The notes under the pieces are model-generated. The model saw only the letters and a program-made list of their open reading frames with translations. It was not told the DNA's origin and searched no databases. A DNA stretch of 61,966 nt from Bavariicoccus seileri WCC 4188 (lineage in GTDB: Bacteria > Bacillota > Bacilli > Lactobacillales > Aerococcaceae): assembly GCF_000421665.1 (NCBI RefSeq), contig NZ_ATXL01000006.1, positions 1-61,966 on the forward strand, in the 5' to 3' direction. Shown one piece after another: positions 1 to 8,186 of the stretch (position 1 is its first letter; each line of letters opens with the position of its first letter). The position numbers were made by a program, and so were the translations under genes.

Positions 1-148
1 CATCTAAGCGTGAAGCCCCCCTCAAGATGAGATTTCCCATCTTTTTAAAAGAGTAAGATCCCTGAGAGACGATCAGGTAGATAGGCTGGAAGTGGACATT
101 TAGTGATAAATGGAGCGGACCAGTACTAATCGATCGAGGACTTATCCA
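1..148 (+). rRNA. 23S ribosomal RNA, 3' end (partial)
   Basis: The sequence matches the conserved 3' end of bacterial 23S rRNA: the run around 60-150 contains the typical CTGGAAGTGGAC-like stretch, GGACCAGTACTAATCGATCG and the terminal GAGGACTTATCC. The gene begins left of the window. It is followed by 5S rRNA and two tRNAs, the usual tail of an rrn operon. The exact 3' end is estimated by comparison with Bacillus-type operons. Confidence 0.95.
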
Positions 149-246
149 ATTTTGGCTTCAAGAAGATTCAGTTTTGGGTAGATGGGTTTAGAGCAAGGAA
201 GTTATTGTTAGATTCAGTTTTGAGAGAACAATGTTCTTTCGATTAG

Positions 247-362
247 TGTGGTGATGATTGCCAGAAGGATACACCTGTTCCCATCTCGAACACAGTAGTT
301 AAGCTTCTCGGCGCCGATAGTAGTTGGGGGTTTCCCCCTGTGAGGGTAGGTATCGCCGCGCT
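247..362 (+). rRNA. rrf: 5S ribosomal RNA
   Basis: The conserved 5S core is readable: GGATACACCTGTTCCCAT, GAACACAGTAGTTAAGCTTC, GCCGATAGTAGTTGGGGG and GAGGGTAGG. Ends were set by pairing the 5' TGTGGTG-like strand with the 3' CGCCGCGC-like strand, so they may be off by one or two bases. It lies about 100 bp after 23S rRNA and about 10 bp before tRNA-Asn. Confidence 0.95.
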
Positions 363-372
363 TTTTTATTAT

Positions 373-446
373 TCCGCAATAGCTCAGTTGGTAGTAGCGC
401 ATGACTGTTAATCATGATGTCGTAGGTTCGAGTCCTACTTGCGGAG
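373..446 (+). tRNA. tRNA-Asn (GUU)
   Basis: A cloverleaf can be drawn. The acceptor stem TCCGCAA pairs with TTGCGGA, the D arm is GCTCAGTTGGTAGTAGC, the anticodon loop CTGTTAA gives anticodon GTT, and the T arm contains GGTTCGAGTCC. CCA is not encoded. It sits in the rrn operon tail between 5S rRNA and tRNA-Thr. Confidence 0.95.
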
Positions 447-495
447 TTTGTTTTTAAAAAGAGCTCTCTCCTTGAGCGATTATAAGTTGATTCCT

Positions 496-568
496 GCCGC
501 TTTAGCTCAGCAGGTAGAGCGCTTCCATGGTAAGGAAGAGGTCGCCGGTTCAAACCCGGCAAGTGGCT
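496..568 (+). tRNA. tRNA-Thr (GGU)
   Basis: The acceptor stem GCCGCTT pairs with AAGTGGC. The anticodon stem CTTCC/GGAAG encloses loop ATGGTAA, giving anticodon GGT (threonine). The T arm is GCCGG-TTCAAAC-CCGGC. CCA is not encoded. It is the last gene of the rrn operon, followed at once by a terminator. Confidence 0.95.
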
Positions 569-574
569 TCCAAT

Positions 575-600
575 AGTCCCGACAGGGGCTTATTTTTTTT
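575..600 (+). terminator. Intrinsic terminator of the rrn operon
   Basis: A 6-bp stem AGTCCC/GGGGCT with loop GACA is followed by TATTTTTTTT. It lies directly after tRNA-Thr(GGU). Confidence 0.8.
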
Positions 601-760
601 GCCAAAATTTGATTGGTTGTATGTGCTAGCTTAGACAGCAATCAAAAGATAGTAATCAAAATCAATGACAAATGTCTCCTCACCCCTTAAAATGAATAGT
701 AGGAAATGTGGATTGTATGGCGCTTAGTAAGGCTAATAAAAGTAGAAGGAGAGATAATAA

Positions 761-1027
761 ATGATAAAACATGTGCCCGAGGCCTTTGAATATATAACTG
801 ATGAAGGAAAAAAACTAGGAGAGTTGACTTATAGTCAGAGTAATGGGGTCATAGATGGAAATCATACGTTTGTTGATCCAAGTTTGAGAGGACAAGGGAT
901 AGCTGGAAAACTATTTGATGCCTTTATAGCATATGCAAGGGAGAATGATTTGAAAGTAGTAGGATCTTGCTCATATGTGGAAAATAAGTTAAGAAGTGCT
1001 AGTGATTTGGACGATGTAAAAGCATAG
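761..1027 (+). CDS. Small GNAT-like acetyltransferase (YjdJ/NAT-like)
   Basis: This 88-residue protein is a minimal Gcn5-type acyltransferase of the kind that acetylates small molecules using acetyl-CoA. Residues 36-62 hold the acetyl-CoA loop pattern, TFVDPSLRGQGIAGKLFDAF, with the R-G-Q-G-I-A signature, followed by a C-terminal SCSYVENK stretch where this subfamily has its conserved C-x-Y. The start is supported by GAAGGAGAG seven bases upstream. Substrate is unknown. It stands alone between the rrn operon and the T-box. Family assignment is strong and function is open. Confidence 0.85.
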   Translation: MIKHVPEAFEYITDEGKKLGELTYSQSNGVIDGNHTFVDPSLRGQGIAGKLFDAFIAYARENDLKVVGSCSYVENKLRSASDLDDVKA

Positions 1028-1120
1028 AGGTGACTCTAGACTAGATTACAGCTTAACTATTTCTTTAGAGAAATTTTTCCAAGAGAGCTGGATTTGTCTA
1101 TTTGTAGCCATGCACAAAAC

Positions 1121-1200
1121 TCAAAAGCTTAGAACATCAAAAGCTCAATGGCCAAAAAGCTCAAAAACTAAAGAGATCAAATACACAAAAGATTAAAATT
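1121..1200 (+). repeat. Degenerate 16-bp tandem array
   Basis: Five consecutive 16-base units start at 1121, 1137, 1153, 1169 and 1185. The first two share TCAAAAGCT and the third reads CAAAAAGCT; the last two are more decayed (TAAAGAGATC, ACAAAAGATT). It lies in the spacer before the T-box promoter. No function is evident. Confidence 0.6.
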
Positions 1201-1213
1201 TAATGAAAAAGTA

Positions 1214-1243
1214 TTGACATGAATTGTGATGTTTTGGTATTCT
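1214..1243 (+). promoter_or_regulatory. SigA-type promoter of the met transporter T-box transcript
   Basis: The -35 TTGACA (1214-1219) is separated by 18 bases from the -10 TATTCT (1238-1243). It sits just upstream of the T-box leader, as expected for its transcription start. Confidence 0.7.
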
Positions 1244-1262
1244 AGTGGCAATCAAATAATTT

Positions 1263-1515
1263 GCGATGAAAAGATAAGTAAGTTTAGCGTTTTCTTGAAG
1301 AGAGCTCATGGTCGGTGAAAATGAGTAAAACAAAGAACTGAAAATGGTCTTGGAGCATTTGACAGTGAAATTTAACTGTCACGGAGGGCAACCGATAAAA
1401 TGTCGCAGTATATCATACTTTTATGACGTACTGACTGAGAAATAGATCGTGAGATTTATTTAAAATAGAGTGGTAACGCGAAACTTTCGTCTCTGGATAA
1501 ACAGGGGCGGAAGTT
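1263..1515 (+). promoter_or_regulatory. T-box riboswitch, probably methionine-specific
   Basis: This leader RNA senses uncharged tRNA and chooses between antiterminator and terminator. The diagnostic T-box AGAGTGGTAACGCG is at 1467-1480. The terminator hairpin spans about 1482-1515, with AACTT...AAGTT arms and a following TTTTTT. Stem I carries AGAGAG near its 5' arm, and an ATG at 1344-1346 after CTGAAA is the likely methionine specifier codon. The downstream genes form a methionine importer, which fits. The specifier was placed by eye, so amino-acid specificity rests partly on gene context. Confidence 0.88.
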
Positions 1516-1774
1516 TTTTATTTTATACTCAGTCAATCAACAAAAATAGTTAAATAAGGGGGCGAAGACTACTAGATTACTAAGAAAGAGATGTACAGTC
1601 ATTATTTAAGTCATTAGGTGAAGCAGTATTTTAGGAACAAGAGACGATTTCCTAAGCGCAGCCACATTATAAAGATTATAATATATCCCAAATAGCCTTT
1701 TGGTTATATCAAAAAACAGGTTGAATCGGATAGAGAATCGAAATAACTCAAACATAACAAAGGAGATAAATAAA

Positions 1775-2614
1775 ATGACGTTTAACAAATTAATCAAAGG
1801 ATTCTTACTAACAGCAGCAACTATTTCTTTAGCAGCTTGTGGAAACAATGCGAATGACTCAGATAATGCTGATAAAGAACCAGAAGTCATCAAAGTAGTA
1901 GCTAGTCCAGCTCCTCATGCTGAGATTCTAGAACAAGTCAAACCAATTCTGGAAGAAGAAGGGTACGATTTAGAGATTAACATTGTGAATGACTATAACA
2001 CACCAAATCAATTAGTGGTTGATGGTGGTGCTGATGCAAACTTCTTTCAACATACTCCATATTTAGATACATGGAATGAAGATCATGGTACCGATTTGGT
2101 AGGTGTTGGTAATGTCCATATTGAACCAATGGCCGTATACTCACAAAAATATGATTCATTAGAAGACTTGCCAGAAAATGCAACTGTCTATGCTTCTACT
2201 AATCCCGCAGAAGTTGGTCGTTTCTTAGGATTCTTTGTAAATGCTGGATTAATCACACTTAAAGAAGGCACTGACCCTGTTAAAGCGCAACTAGAAGATA
2301 TCGAAGACAATCCAAAAGACATTACAATCGAGACTTCTATTGCGCCTGAACTATTGGTCCAAACGTATCAAGCTGGTGAAGGGGATGCTGTCATAATCAA
2401 CTCTAACTTTGCAATTGATGCTGGTTTGTCACCAATCGAAGATTCAATTGCATTAGAAGATCAAGATTCACCTTATGCAAACTTAATAGCTGTCCGCCCA
2501 GATGAAAAGGATGATCCAAAAATCAAAGCATTGATAGAAGCTGTACAAAGTGAGACAGTTAAGAAATATATTGAAGATAACTACAAAGATGGTTCTGTTA
2601 TTCCAGCCTTTTAA
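1775..2614 (+). CDS. metQ: Methionine ABC transporter substrate-binding lipoprotein (MetQ/NlpA family)
   Basis: This 279-residue membrane-anchored lipoprotein binds methionine and hands it to the MetN-MetI importer. A signal peptide ends in the lipobox SLAAC with the lipid Cys at residue 22. The mature part matches NlpA-family features, including VASPAPHAEILEQVKP, DGGADANFFQHTPYLD and the C-terminal KKYIEDNYKDG. I chose the ATG at 1775 because AAGGAGA precedes it and the signal peptide starts there; an in-frame upstream start at 1700 would add 25 residues before the signal. It is controlled by the T-box leader upstream. Confidence 0.93.
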   Translation: MTFNKLIKGFLLTAATISLAACGNNANDSDNADKEPEVIKVVASPAPHAEILEQVKPILEEEGYDLEINIVNDYNTPNQLVVDGGADANFFQHTPYLDTWNEDHGTDLVGVGNVHIEPMAVYSQKYDSLEDLPENATVYASTNPAEVGRFLGFFVNAGLITLKEGTDPVKAQLEDIEDNPKDITIETSIAPELLVQTYQAGEGDAVIINSNFAIDAGLSPIEDSIALEDQDSPYANLIAVRPDEKDDPKIKALIEAVQSETVKKYIEDNYKDGSVIPAF

Positions 2615-2940
2615 TTGCTAGTATAGAGGTACTAGTCATATATAGGGATTACTGTGAAAGTACTAGCCTGTTGATATGATACAGCTTGCAGGTATTATCA
2701 TGTAGGGACTAGCGTGTGTAGGTGTATAGTTGCCAGTATGATGGTCAACCCGTATGATAATCAATAGAATAACAGTTAATACTAAAATGACTGAGGATTA
2801 AGCTTTTATGGGTTAAGCCCTAGGAAGTAAAGTCCTAAGGTACTACTAATAAGTAATAAGTTAATAAACCGATAAACGTAATAAACGGATAAACAGAAGT
2901 AATTGTAAGACAAATTGGAAATGAAGGAGCACGTAGTGAT
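2615..2940 (+). other. Gene-free spacer between metQ and metN
   Basis: These 326 bases contain no credible open reading frame. The left half has loosely recurring ACTAGT/ACTAGC words (GTACTAGTC, GTACTAGCC, GGACTAGCG), like decayed short repeats. The right half is AT-rich. I see no strong terminator, so metN may be transcribed by read-through from the T-box promoter. Confidence 0.5.
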
Positions 2941-3969
2941 ATGATCTCGTTACAACATGTCAGTAAGCAATACGACACAAAAAAACATTCAATCAAGGCA
3001 GTTGATGATGTTTCATTGACAGTCGATGATTGTGATATATTTGGTATCATTGGCTTTTCTGGAGCGGGGAAAAGCACGTTAGTTCGTTTAATTAATGGAC
3101 TGGAATCAGTTTCTGAGGGAAAGGTCATCGTTGATGGAAATGATATAACAACCTTAAAGAAAAAAGATCTTTTGAACGAGCGTAAGAAGATTGCGATGAT
3201 ATTCCAGCATTTCAACCTTTTGTGGTCGCGGACTGTTGCCGAGAATATTGAGTTTCCACTAGAAATTGCTAATGTTCCAAAAGCAAAGCGAAAAGAACGA
3301 GTGAAAGAGCTAATCCGGCTCGTTTCTCTTGAAGGGCATGAGGATTATTATCCTGCACAATTGTCAGGTGGTCAAAAACAACGGGTTGGTATTGCCAGAG
3401 CCTTAGCAAATGAGCCAAAGTTATTATTATGTGATGAGGCCACAAGTGCTCTTGATCCAAAAACAACTGATGATATTTTGGACTTACTAGTTAAGATAAA
3501 TAAGGAACTCGGATTGACGATCGTCATCATTACTCATGAGATGCATGTGGTGAGCAAGATCTGCCACCATGTAGCTGTCATGGAAGATGGTAAGATTGTT
3601 GAAGAAGGATCGGTTGTAGATGTCTTTCGTAATCCACAACAACCAATCACGAAACAATTTATTGGTGATGAGCAAGAAACAGTACCATTAGATGATTTGT
3701 TAGAAACTCTATCAGATGAACTATCGACTGGTTATGTTATTAGACTTCACTATACTGGCGCCAGTGTGTTAGAAAGTCGTTTGACCAATACATCAAAAGA
3801 GTTGGATATTCCGATTTCAATCCTTCAGGCAAAAATGAATATCACTCAGGCTGGCAGTGTCGGTAGCATGGTCGTTCATGCCGCTTGTACACCTGAGCAA
3901 CTTGAGCAATTAAAGAAGAAGTTTGACGTTCCAAGTATTAATTTGGAGGTGATCGCTAATGTTGAATAA
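2941..3969 (+). CDS. metN: Methionine ABC transporter ATP-binding protein MetN
   Basis: This 342-residue ATPase powers methionine import. Walker A GFSGAGKST is at about residues 38-46. The ABC signature LSGGQKQRVGIARAL and Walker B LLLCDEATSALD follow, then the H-loop ITHEMH. The C-terminal ~100 residues form a NIL domain, the methionine-sensing regulatory domain typical of MetN. The start ATG has AAGGAG upstream. Its last codons overlap the metI start by 11 bp, implying coupled translation. Confidence 0.96.
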   Translation: MISLQHVSKQYDTKKHSIKAVDDVSLTVDDCDIFGIIGFSGAGKSTLVRLINGLESVSEGKVIVDGNDITTLKKKDLLNERKKIAMIFQHFNLLWSRTVAENIEFPLEIANVPKAKRKERVKELIRLVSLEGHEDYYPAQLSGGQKQRVGIARALANEPKLLLCDEATSALDPKTTDDILDLLVKINKELGLTIVIITHEMHVVSKICHHVAVMEDGKIVEEGSVVDVFRNPQQPITKQFIGDEQETVPLDDLLETLSDELSTGYVIRLHYTGASVLESRLTNTSKELDIPISILQAKMNITQAGSVGSMVVHAACTPEQLEQLKKKFDVPSINLEVIANVE

Positions 3970-4687
3970 GGCATGGGTTATTCTTGCTGCACAAAATGGA
4001 TCAGTTAAAAGTGTTTGGCAAAATATGTTCTCTTTTGAAAATGTCAAATTAACGGACGTTTGGCAAGCAACTCTTGAGACGATGTATATGGTAGGTTTAT
4101 CAAGTATATTTGTCTTAGTCCTAGGACTTTTGATTGGATTATTAATGTACTTGACAGAACCTAATAGGCCTCTGCAAAATCGATTCATAAATTTTGTGGT
4201 TAGTGCGATCGTCAACATCTTTAGATCAATTCCGTTTATTATCTTGATTTTACTGTTGATTCCATTTACCAAAGTAATCATGCAGACGATGTTGGGACCG
4301 AAGGGGGCCATTCCTGCACTTGTAGTCAGTGCAGCTCCATTCTACGCACGATTAGTCTGGATTGGTTTGAATGAAATTCCCAAAGGGGTTATAGAAGCAT
4401 CAGAGTCTATGGGGGCTTCTACGACCCAAATCATTACAAAAGTTCTGATTCCAGAAGCATTACCGTCTCTTATCTCAGGTCTTACAGTCACTGCAATTGC
4501 TATAATTGGTTATACAGCTGTTGCGGGAGCTATCGGAGCTCGTGGCCTAGGTGATTATGCTTATCTAATTGGATATACGCGAACGAAGCTAGATATCGTG
4601 TTAGTGGCTACAATCGCTATCTTAATCTTAGTATTTATCATTCAATTTATTGGTGATGTAGCAACAAAACTAGTGGATAAACGTTGA
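3959..4687 (+). CDS. metI: Methionine ABC transporter permease MetI
   Basis: This 242-residue integral membrane protein forms the channel for methionine uptake. It has about five hydrophobic segments and the cytoplasmic EAA loop EASESMGASTTQIITKVLIP that docks on MetN. Length and order (metQ-metN-metI) match the family. It starts inside the end of metN. An N-terminal extension of about 35 residues precedes the first membrane span. Confidence 0.95.
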   Translation: MLNKAWVILAAQNGSVKSVWQNMFSFENVKLTDVWQATLETMYMVGLSSIFVLVLGLLIGLLMYLTEPNRPLQNRFINFVVSAIVNIFRSIPFIILILLLIPFTKVIMQTMLGPKGAIPALVVSAAPFYARLVWIGLNEIPKGVIEASESMGASTTQIITKVLIPEALPSLISGLTVTAIAIIGYTAVAGAIGARGLGDYAYLIGYTRTKLDIVLVATIAILILVFIIQFIGDVATKLVDKR

Positions 4688-4756
4688 AATCGTCTAACTT
4701 ATGTCTGCTGGTAGTCTAGCAGACCAATTGCTTCAGAAACTACAATCCAAACTAAA

Positions 4757-4790
4757 GAGAACTAGAGTCACAGGAGAACTAGAGTCACAA
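4757..4790 (+). repeat. Two-copy 17-bp tandem repeat
   Basis: GAGAACTAGAGTCACAG (4757-4773) is followed directly by GAGAACTAGAGTCACAA (4774-4790), 16 of 17 bases identical. It lies in the spacer between metI and the OppA-like gene. Confidence 0.8.
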
Positions 4791-4903
4791 TTGAAATAGC
4801 ATCACACTTTGAGATTACAAGCATAACTTTATCAACGATGACAGAAATATGATAAGATTGTTTTAGTAGTGATATGATATATGGAGTTTAAGGGGGAGAA
4901 ACG

Positions 4904-6535
4904 ATGACGAAAAAGAAATGGTCAACTATAATAGCAGCGGCATTGACAGGGTTGGTGTTGGTTGGCTGTAGCTCGTCTCCGAACACTGATAATGACAGTG
5001 CTGAAAGCAATGATACCGCAAGTATCACGACTTTCGGGGAGTTAACGACATTGGATAGTGCTGTCTATGATGATGTACCAACATCAGATGTGATCGGACA
5101 AGTATTTGAAGGCTTGTATCGTGTAAAAGACGGTAATACAGTAGAACCAGGAGTAGCGGATGAACCAGAAGTCAGTGATGACGGCTTGGTTTACACATTC
5201 AAAATAAAAGATAATGCTAACTGGACAAATGGTGATCCTGTAACAGCAGAAGATTTTGTATATACCTATAAAAAATTAGTTGATCCTGCTGAAGGGAACG
5301 TTGCTCAATCAGCAGATGTTTTTAAAAATGCAAAAGACATCCGAGAAGGCAATCAACCAGTTGAAAACTTAGGTGTAAAAGCTCTTGATGATAAAACACT
5401 TGAAATTACCTTAGAATACCCAGCTCCTTACTTATCAAAACTTTTGACAGGAACAAGATTCTTACCACAACATCAAGCAACTGCTGAAAAAGAAGGCGAA
5501 GATTACGGCACTAGTGCTGATAAAATCGTCTCTAATGGTCCCTTTAAAATCGAAGGGTGGACTGGTAGTGAAACTAGTTGGAAACTCTTAAAAAATAAAG
5601 ATTATTGGGATGCTGATAATGTTAAGCTAAATGAAGTTGACATAGTTGTGTCTAAAGAAGTATCAACTGGTGCAAATCTTTTTGAAGTAGGAGATGTCGA
5701 TTATACTGTCTTAACTGATGAATATGTGGCTCAAAATAAAGAGAATGAGCACTTCCATACTCAACCTAAAGCGTTGATTGGCTACCTTGGTTTTAATGTA
5801 TCGGGCGACATAACCGGTAATGTGCATGTCAGACGAGCAATTGGTCAAGCTTATGATAAAGAAGCGTACGTCAATCAAGTATTACAAGATGGCTCTATTG
5901 CTTTGAATGGGCAAGTTCCATCTAATTTTGCCAAGAATGATCAAACGGGTGATGACTTCAGAGATGATAGCGGAGATTTGTTGACTTATAATGTCGAAGC
6001 TGCTCAAGAAGAATGGGAGAAGGCTAAAGAAGAACTCGGGCAAGACGAGATTACTTTAGAGATTATTACTTCGGACACAGGTGTTTCGAAGACAACTGGA
6101 GAATATTTGCAAGACCAATTGGAACGAAACCTACCAGGATTGTCAGTATCGTTAAAAAATGTTCCTTTGAAAAATCGGTTAGATTTACAACGTAATTTAG
6201 ATTACGATATTTTCTATGGTACATGGACACCAGATTACCAAGATCCGTTGAACTTCTTGGAACAATACCAAACTGATGGTGGTATCAATTTCTCGGATTA
6301 TTCTAATTCTGACTATGACGCGTTAGTGCAAAAAGTACGGAGTGATTTAGCGAATGAACCTGAACAACGGTGGGACGCTTTACTTGAATTGGATAAGAGA
6401 TTGATTCAAGAAGATACAGTAGTTGCACCAATTTATCAAGGTTCACAAGCTTATTTATTAGATGATCGTTTGAAAGGATTAGAAATCTTACCATTTGGAC
6501 GAACCATCAATCTCAGAACGGCTTATGTTGAATAA
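4904..6535 (+). CDS. Peptide ABC transporter substrate-binding lipoprotein (OppA family)
   Basis: This 543-residue extracellular lipoprotein should capture oligopeptides for an ATP-driven importer. Its signal peptide ends in the lipobox LVGC with Cys22, and the mature domain has OppA features such as TFGELTTLDSAVYDD near the start, FKIKDNANWTNGDPVTAEDF and the later DYDIFYGTWTPDYQDPLNF. No oppB/C/D/F genes are adjacent, so it must work with a permease encoded elsewhere. It starts after AGGGGGAGA and is followed by a strong terminator. Confidence 0.9.
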   Translation: MTKKKWSTIIAAALTGLVLVGCSSSPNTDNDSAESNDTASITTFGELTTLDSAVYDDVPTSDVIGQVFEGLYRVKDGNTVEPGVADEPEVSDDGLVYTFKIKDNANWTNGDPVTAEDFVYTYKKLVDPAEGNVAQSADVFKNAKDIREGNQPVENLGVKALDDKTLEITLEYPAPYLSKLLTGTRFLPQHQATAEKEGEDYGTSADKIVSNGPFKIEGWTGSETSWKLLKNKDYWDADNVKLNEVDIVVSKEVSTGANLFEVGDVDYTVLTDEYVAQNKENEHFHTQPKALIGYLGFNVSGDITGNVHVRRAIGQAYDKEAYVNQVLQDGSIALNGQVPSNFAKNDQTGDDFRDDSGDLLTYNVEAAQEEWEKAKEELGQDEITLEIITSDTGVSKTTGEYLQDQLERNLPGLSVSLKNVPLKNRLDLQRNLDYDIFYGTWTPDYQDPLNFLEQYQTDGGINFSDYSNSDYDALVQKVRSDLANEPEQRWDALLELDKRLIQEDTVVAPIYQGSQAYLLDDRLKGLEILPFGRTINLRTAYVE

Positions 6536-6621
6536 ATTATGGCTGTTCAATCAGAGGTTAACTTCGAATCATAAGTCGTGATTCGAGTTATAAGTCATCA
6601 TTAATGGTTACTTAATTTTAG

Positions 6622-6665
6622 AAAGGGACTGAGACAGGCATTTATCCTGTTTCAGTCCCTTTTCA
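6622..6665 (+). terminator. Strong intrinsic terminator after the OppA-like gene
   Basis: A 17-bp stem pairs AAAGGGACTGAGACAGG (6622-6638) with CCTGTTTCAGTCCCTTT (6646-6662), with one G-T wobble and a 7-base loop, and runs into TTTT. It separates rightward from leftward genes and may serve both. Confidence 0.9.
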
Positions 6666-6670
6666 CAGTT

Positions 6671-6746
6671 CTAGTAATAAAATATTGAGTAATATAAATC
6701 TCTAGTGATGAAAAATCTGGTAATAAAAAAACTGGTAATAAAAAAT
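6671..6746 (+). repeat. Degenerate 15-bp tandem array
   Basis: Units start at about 6671, 6686, 6702, 6717 and 6732. The clearest are CTAGTAATAAAATAT and two copies of CTGGTAATAAAAAA. It lies between the terminator and the leftward GNAT gene. No function is seen. Confidence 0.55.
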
Positions 6747-6759
6747 AGTTAGGCCAATC

Positions 6760-7341
6760 CTAAAACAAACGAGTCATATGATCATACTGATGACCACTGA
6801 TCACGCAATGGCCATTATCCTTAAATCCAAGCGATGTATAAACGGCTTTTGCATGTGGATTCTGGAGGTCTACGTTTAGATCTAATCGATGACCGTGTTC
6901 TTTTTTGACACGCTCAATAGTTGCATTGATCAATCCTTTTGCAACGCCATGTCCCCTTGCTGTTGATGACACCACAATGCTATCGAGATAGTATTCTCCA
7001 GGTCGTGTTTCTCTGTCAACAAATAGTTTTAAGGATTTATCGAATCCTAAATCACATAAAGCTTGGGTAAACGGCTTATCAACAATAGGCTCTTCTGCAC
7101 CATCATAGCTTGCACAGACACCGACTATCTGGTTATCAATCACAGCAACAATACAACGGTTTTTACTGTAGCGATAGGTCGGATCAGCCATAGCCTGACA
7201 TGTGATTCTCTTGATATCTGCTAGAGATAGGCGTTTTAAAAGAGGTAACTCCATATCTTGAAAAATAATAGTTAGAAGATCAAATACCACTGGGAAATCT
7301 GGGGTTTCCATTTGACGGTAGATGACAGTTGAATCGCTCAT
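6760..7341 (-). CDS. GNAT family N-acetyltransferase
   Basis: This 193-residue protein belongs to the Gcn5-related acetyltransferases. The acetyl-CoA-binding motif A is clear: LDSIVVSSTARGHGVAKGLI with R-G-H-G-V-A at about residues 128-134. The later NPHAKAVYTSLGF is the usual motif B. The acceptor is unknown; the layout resembles ribosomal-protein or small-amine acetyltransferases. The ATG is preceded by AAGGAG. It is the last gene of a leftward operon with lipL, an HD hydrolase and a HAD phosphatase, about 10 bp from the HAD gene. Confidence 0.88.
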   Translation of the reverse strand: MSDSTVIYRQMETPDFPVVFDLLTIIFQDMELPLLKRLSLADIKRITCQAMADPTYRYSKNRCIVAVIDNQIVGVCASYDGAEEPIVDKPFTQALCDLGFDKSLKLFVDRETRPGEYYLDSIVVSSTARGHGVAKGLINATIERVKKEHGHRLDLNVDLQNPHAKAVYTSLGFKDNGHCVISGHQYDHMTRLF

Positions 7342-7351
7342 TTAGTTCTCC

Positions 7352-8170
7352 TTATTCTTCTAATGCAAATTTGCGAATGGCTTGAGCAACTCCTGCTTCG
7401 TCATTTGAACCAGTAATGAAGTTTGCTTCTTTTAGGACTATTGGGTTTGAGTTTGCCATCGCCACTCCATAACCAGCGTATTGGATCATATCCAAATCAT
7501 TTTCATTATCCCCTAGTGCCATCACTTCATCAGGTTCCAAACCTAAATGTTCAGCTAAGCTCTTAAGTGCATGACCTTTGCTAGCTTTAGGATTAAGTAT
7601 TTCCAAATAGTAATCTTCGCTTCTTAAGGTGTTAAATCGTGTTGTAAAGGTGTCATCTAGTGATGCGATAAAAGCATCTAAGCCTTCTTTAGTGTCGATG
7701 ACCATCATTTTGGTGAAATTCTTGTCATCAGGTATGGCCTCTAAGGCACGATACCTAATGGGCATCCGAACTAGATAGGATTCTCGGCTAGTGTACCAAC
7801 TCATGTCTTCTAACGAAGTGTAGATATGATCAGCATCGATAGCGTGATAATAGGTACCAAAATCTCTGGTAACTTGGTCCACGTAGGCATAGTCGTCTTT
7901 CGATAATTCGTATTGGACAAGTGCTTTTCCTGTGGCTATTTCTTGAACCAATGACCCATTATAAGTAATCGCATACTCGTTTGGACTATTGTAATTTAGT
8001 TGTTCTAGAAATGGTTTGATTCCTGGTAAAGGTCGTCCAGTTGCGATCACAACATATATTCCTTTTGAACGTGCTTCTGTGATGGCGTCAATGACAGGTT
8101 GTGTTAGTTGGTGCTTTGAATCAAGCAATGTGCCATCGACATCTATTGCAATGAGTTTTATGTTTGACAT
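7352..8170 (-). CDS. Cof-type HAD-IIB family phosphatase
   Basis: This 272-residue hydrolase is likely to remove phosphate from sugar phosphates or related metabolites in the cytosol. Near the N-terminus DVDGTLLDSKH supplies the nucleophile Asp and acid/base Asp (D-x-D-x-T). ATGRP is motif II, and GDNENDLDMI near residue 220 is the metal-binding motif. I set the start at ATG 8170, preceded by AAAGGAGA, rather than an in-frame site 13 codons upstream. Substrate specificity cannot be told. Confidence 0.92.
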   Translation of the reverse strand: MSNIKLIAIDVDGTLLDSKHQLTQPVIDAITEARSKGIYVVIATGRPLPGIKPFLEQLNYNSPNEYAITYNGSLVQEIATGKALVQYELSKDDYAYVDQVTRDFGTYYHAIDADHIYTSLEDMSWYTSRESYLVRMPIRYRALEAIPDDKNFTKMMVIDTKEGLDAFIASLDDTFTTRFNTLRSEDYYLEILNPKASKGHALKSLAEHLGLEPDEVMALGDNENDLDMIQYAGYGVAMANSNPIVLKEANFITGSNDEAGVAQAIRKFALEE

Positions 8171-8186
8171 AGTAATCTCCTTTGAG

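Noticed and set aside
214-562. Leftward frames over 5S rRNA and the two tRNAs
   Set aside because: They overlap stable RNA genes and their translations are typical artefacts of such loci.
1263-1515. SAM riboswitch upstream of the methionine transporter
   Set aside because: The AGAGTGGTAACGCG element and terminator arrangement identify a T-box; no SAM-I core is present.
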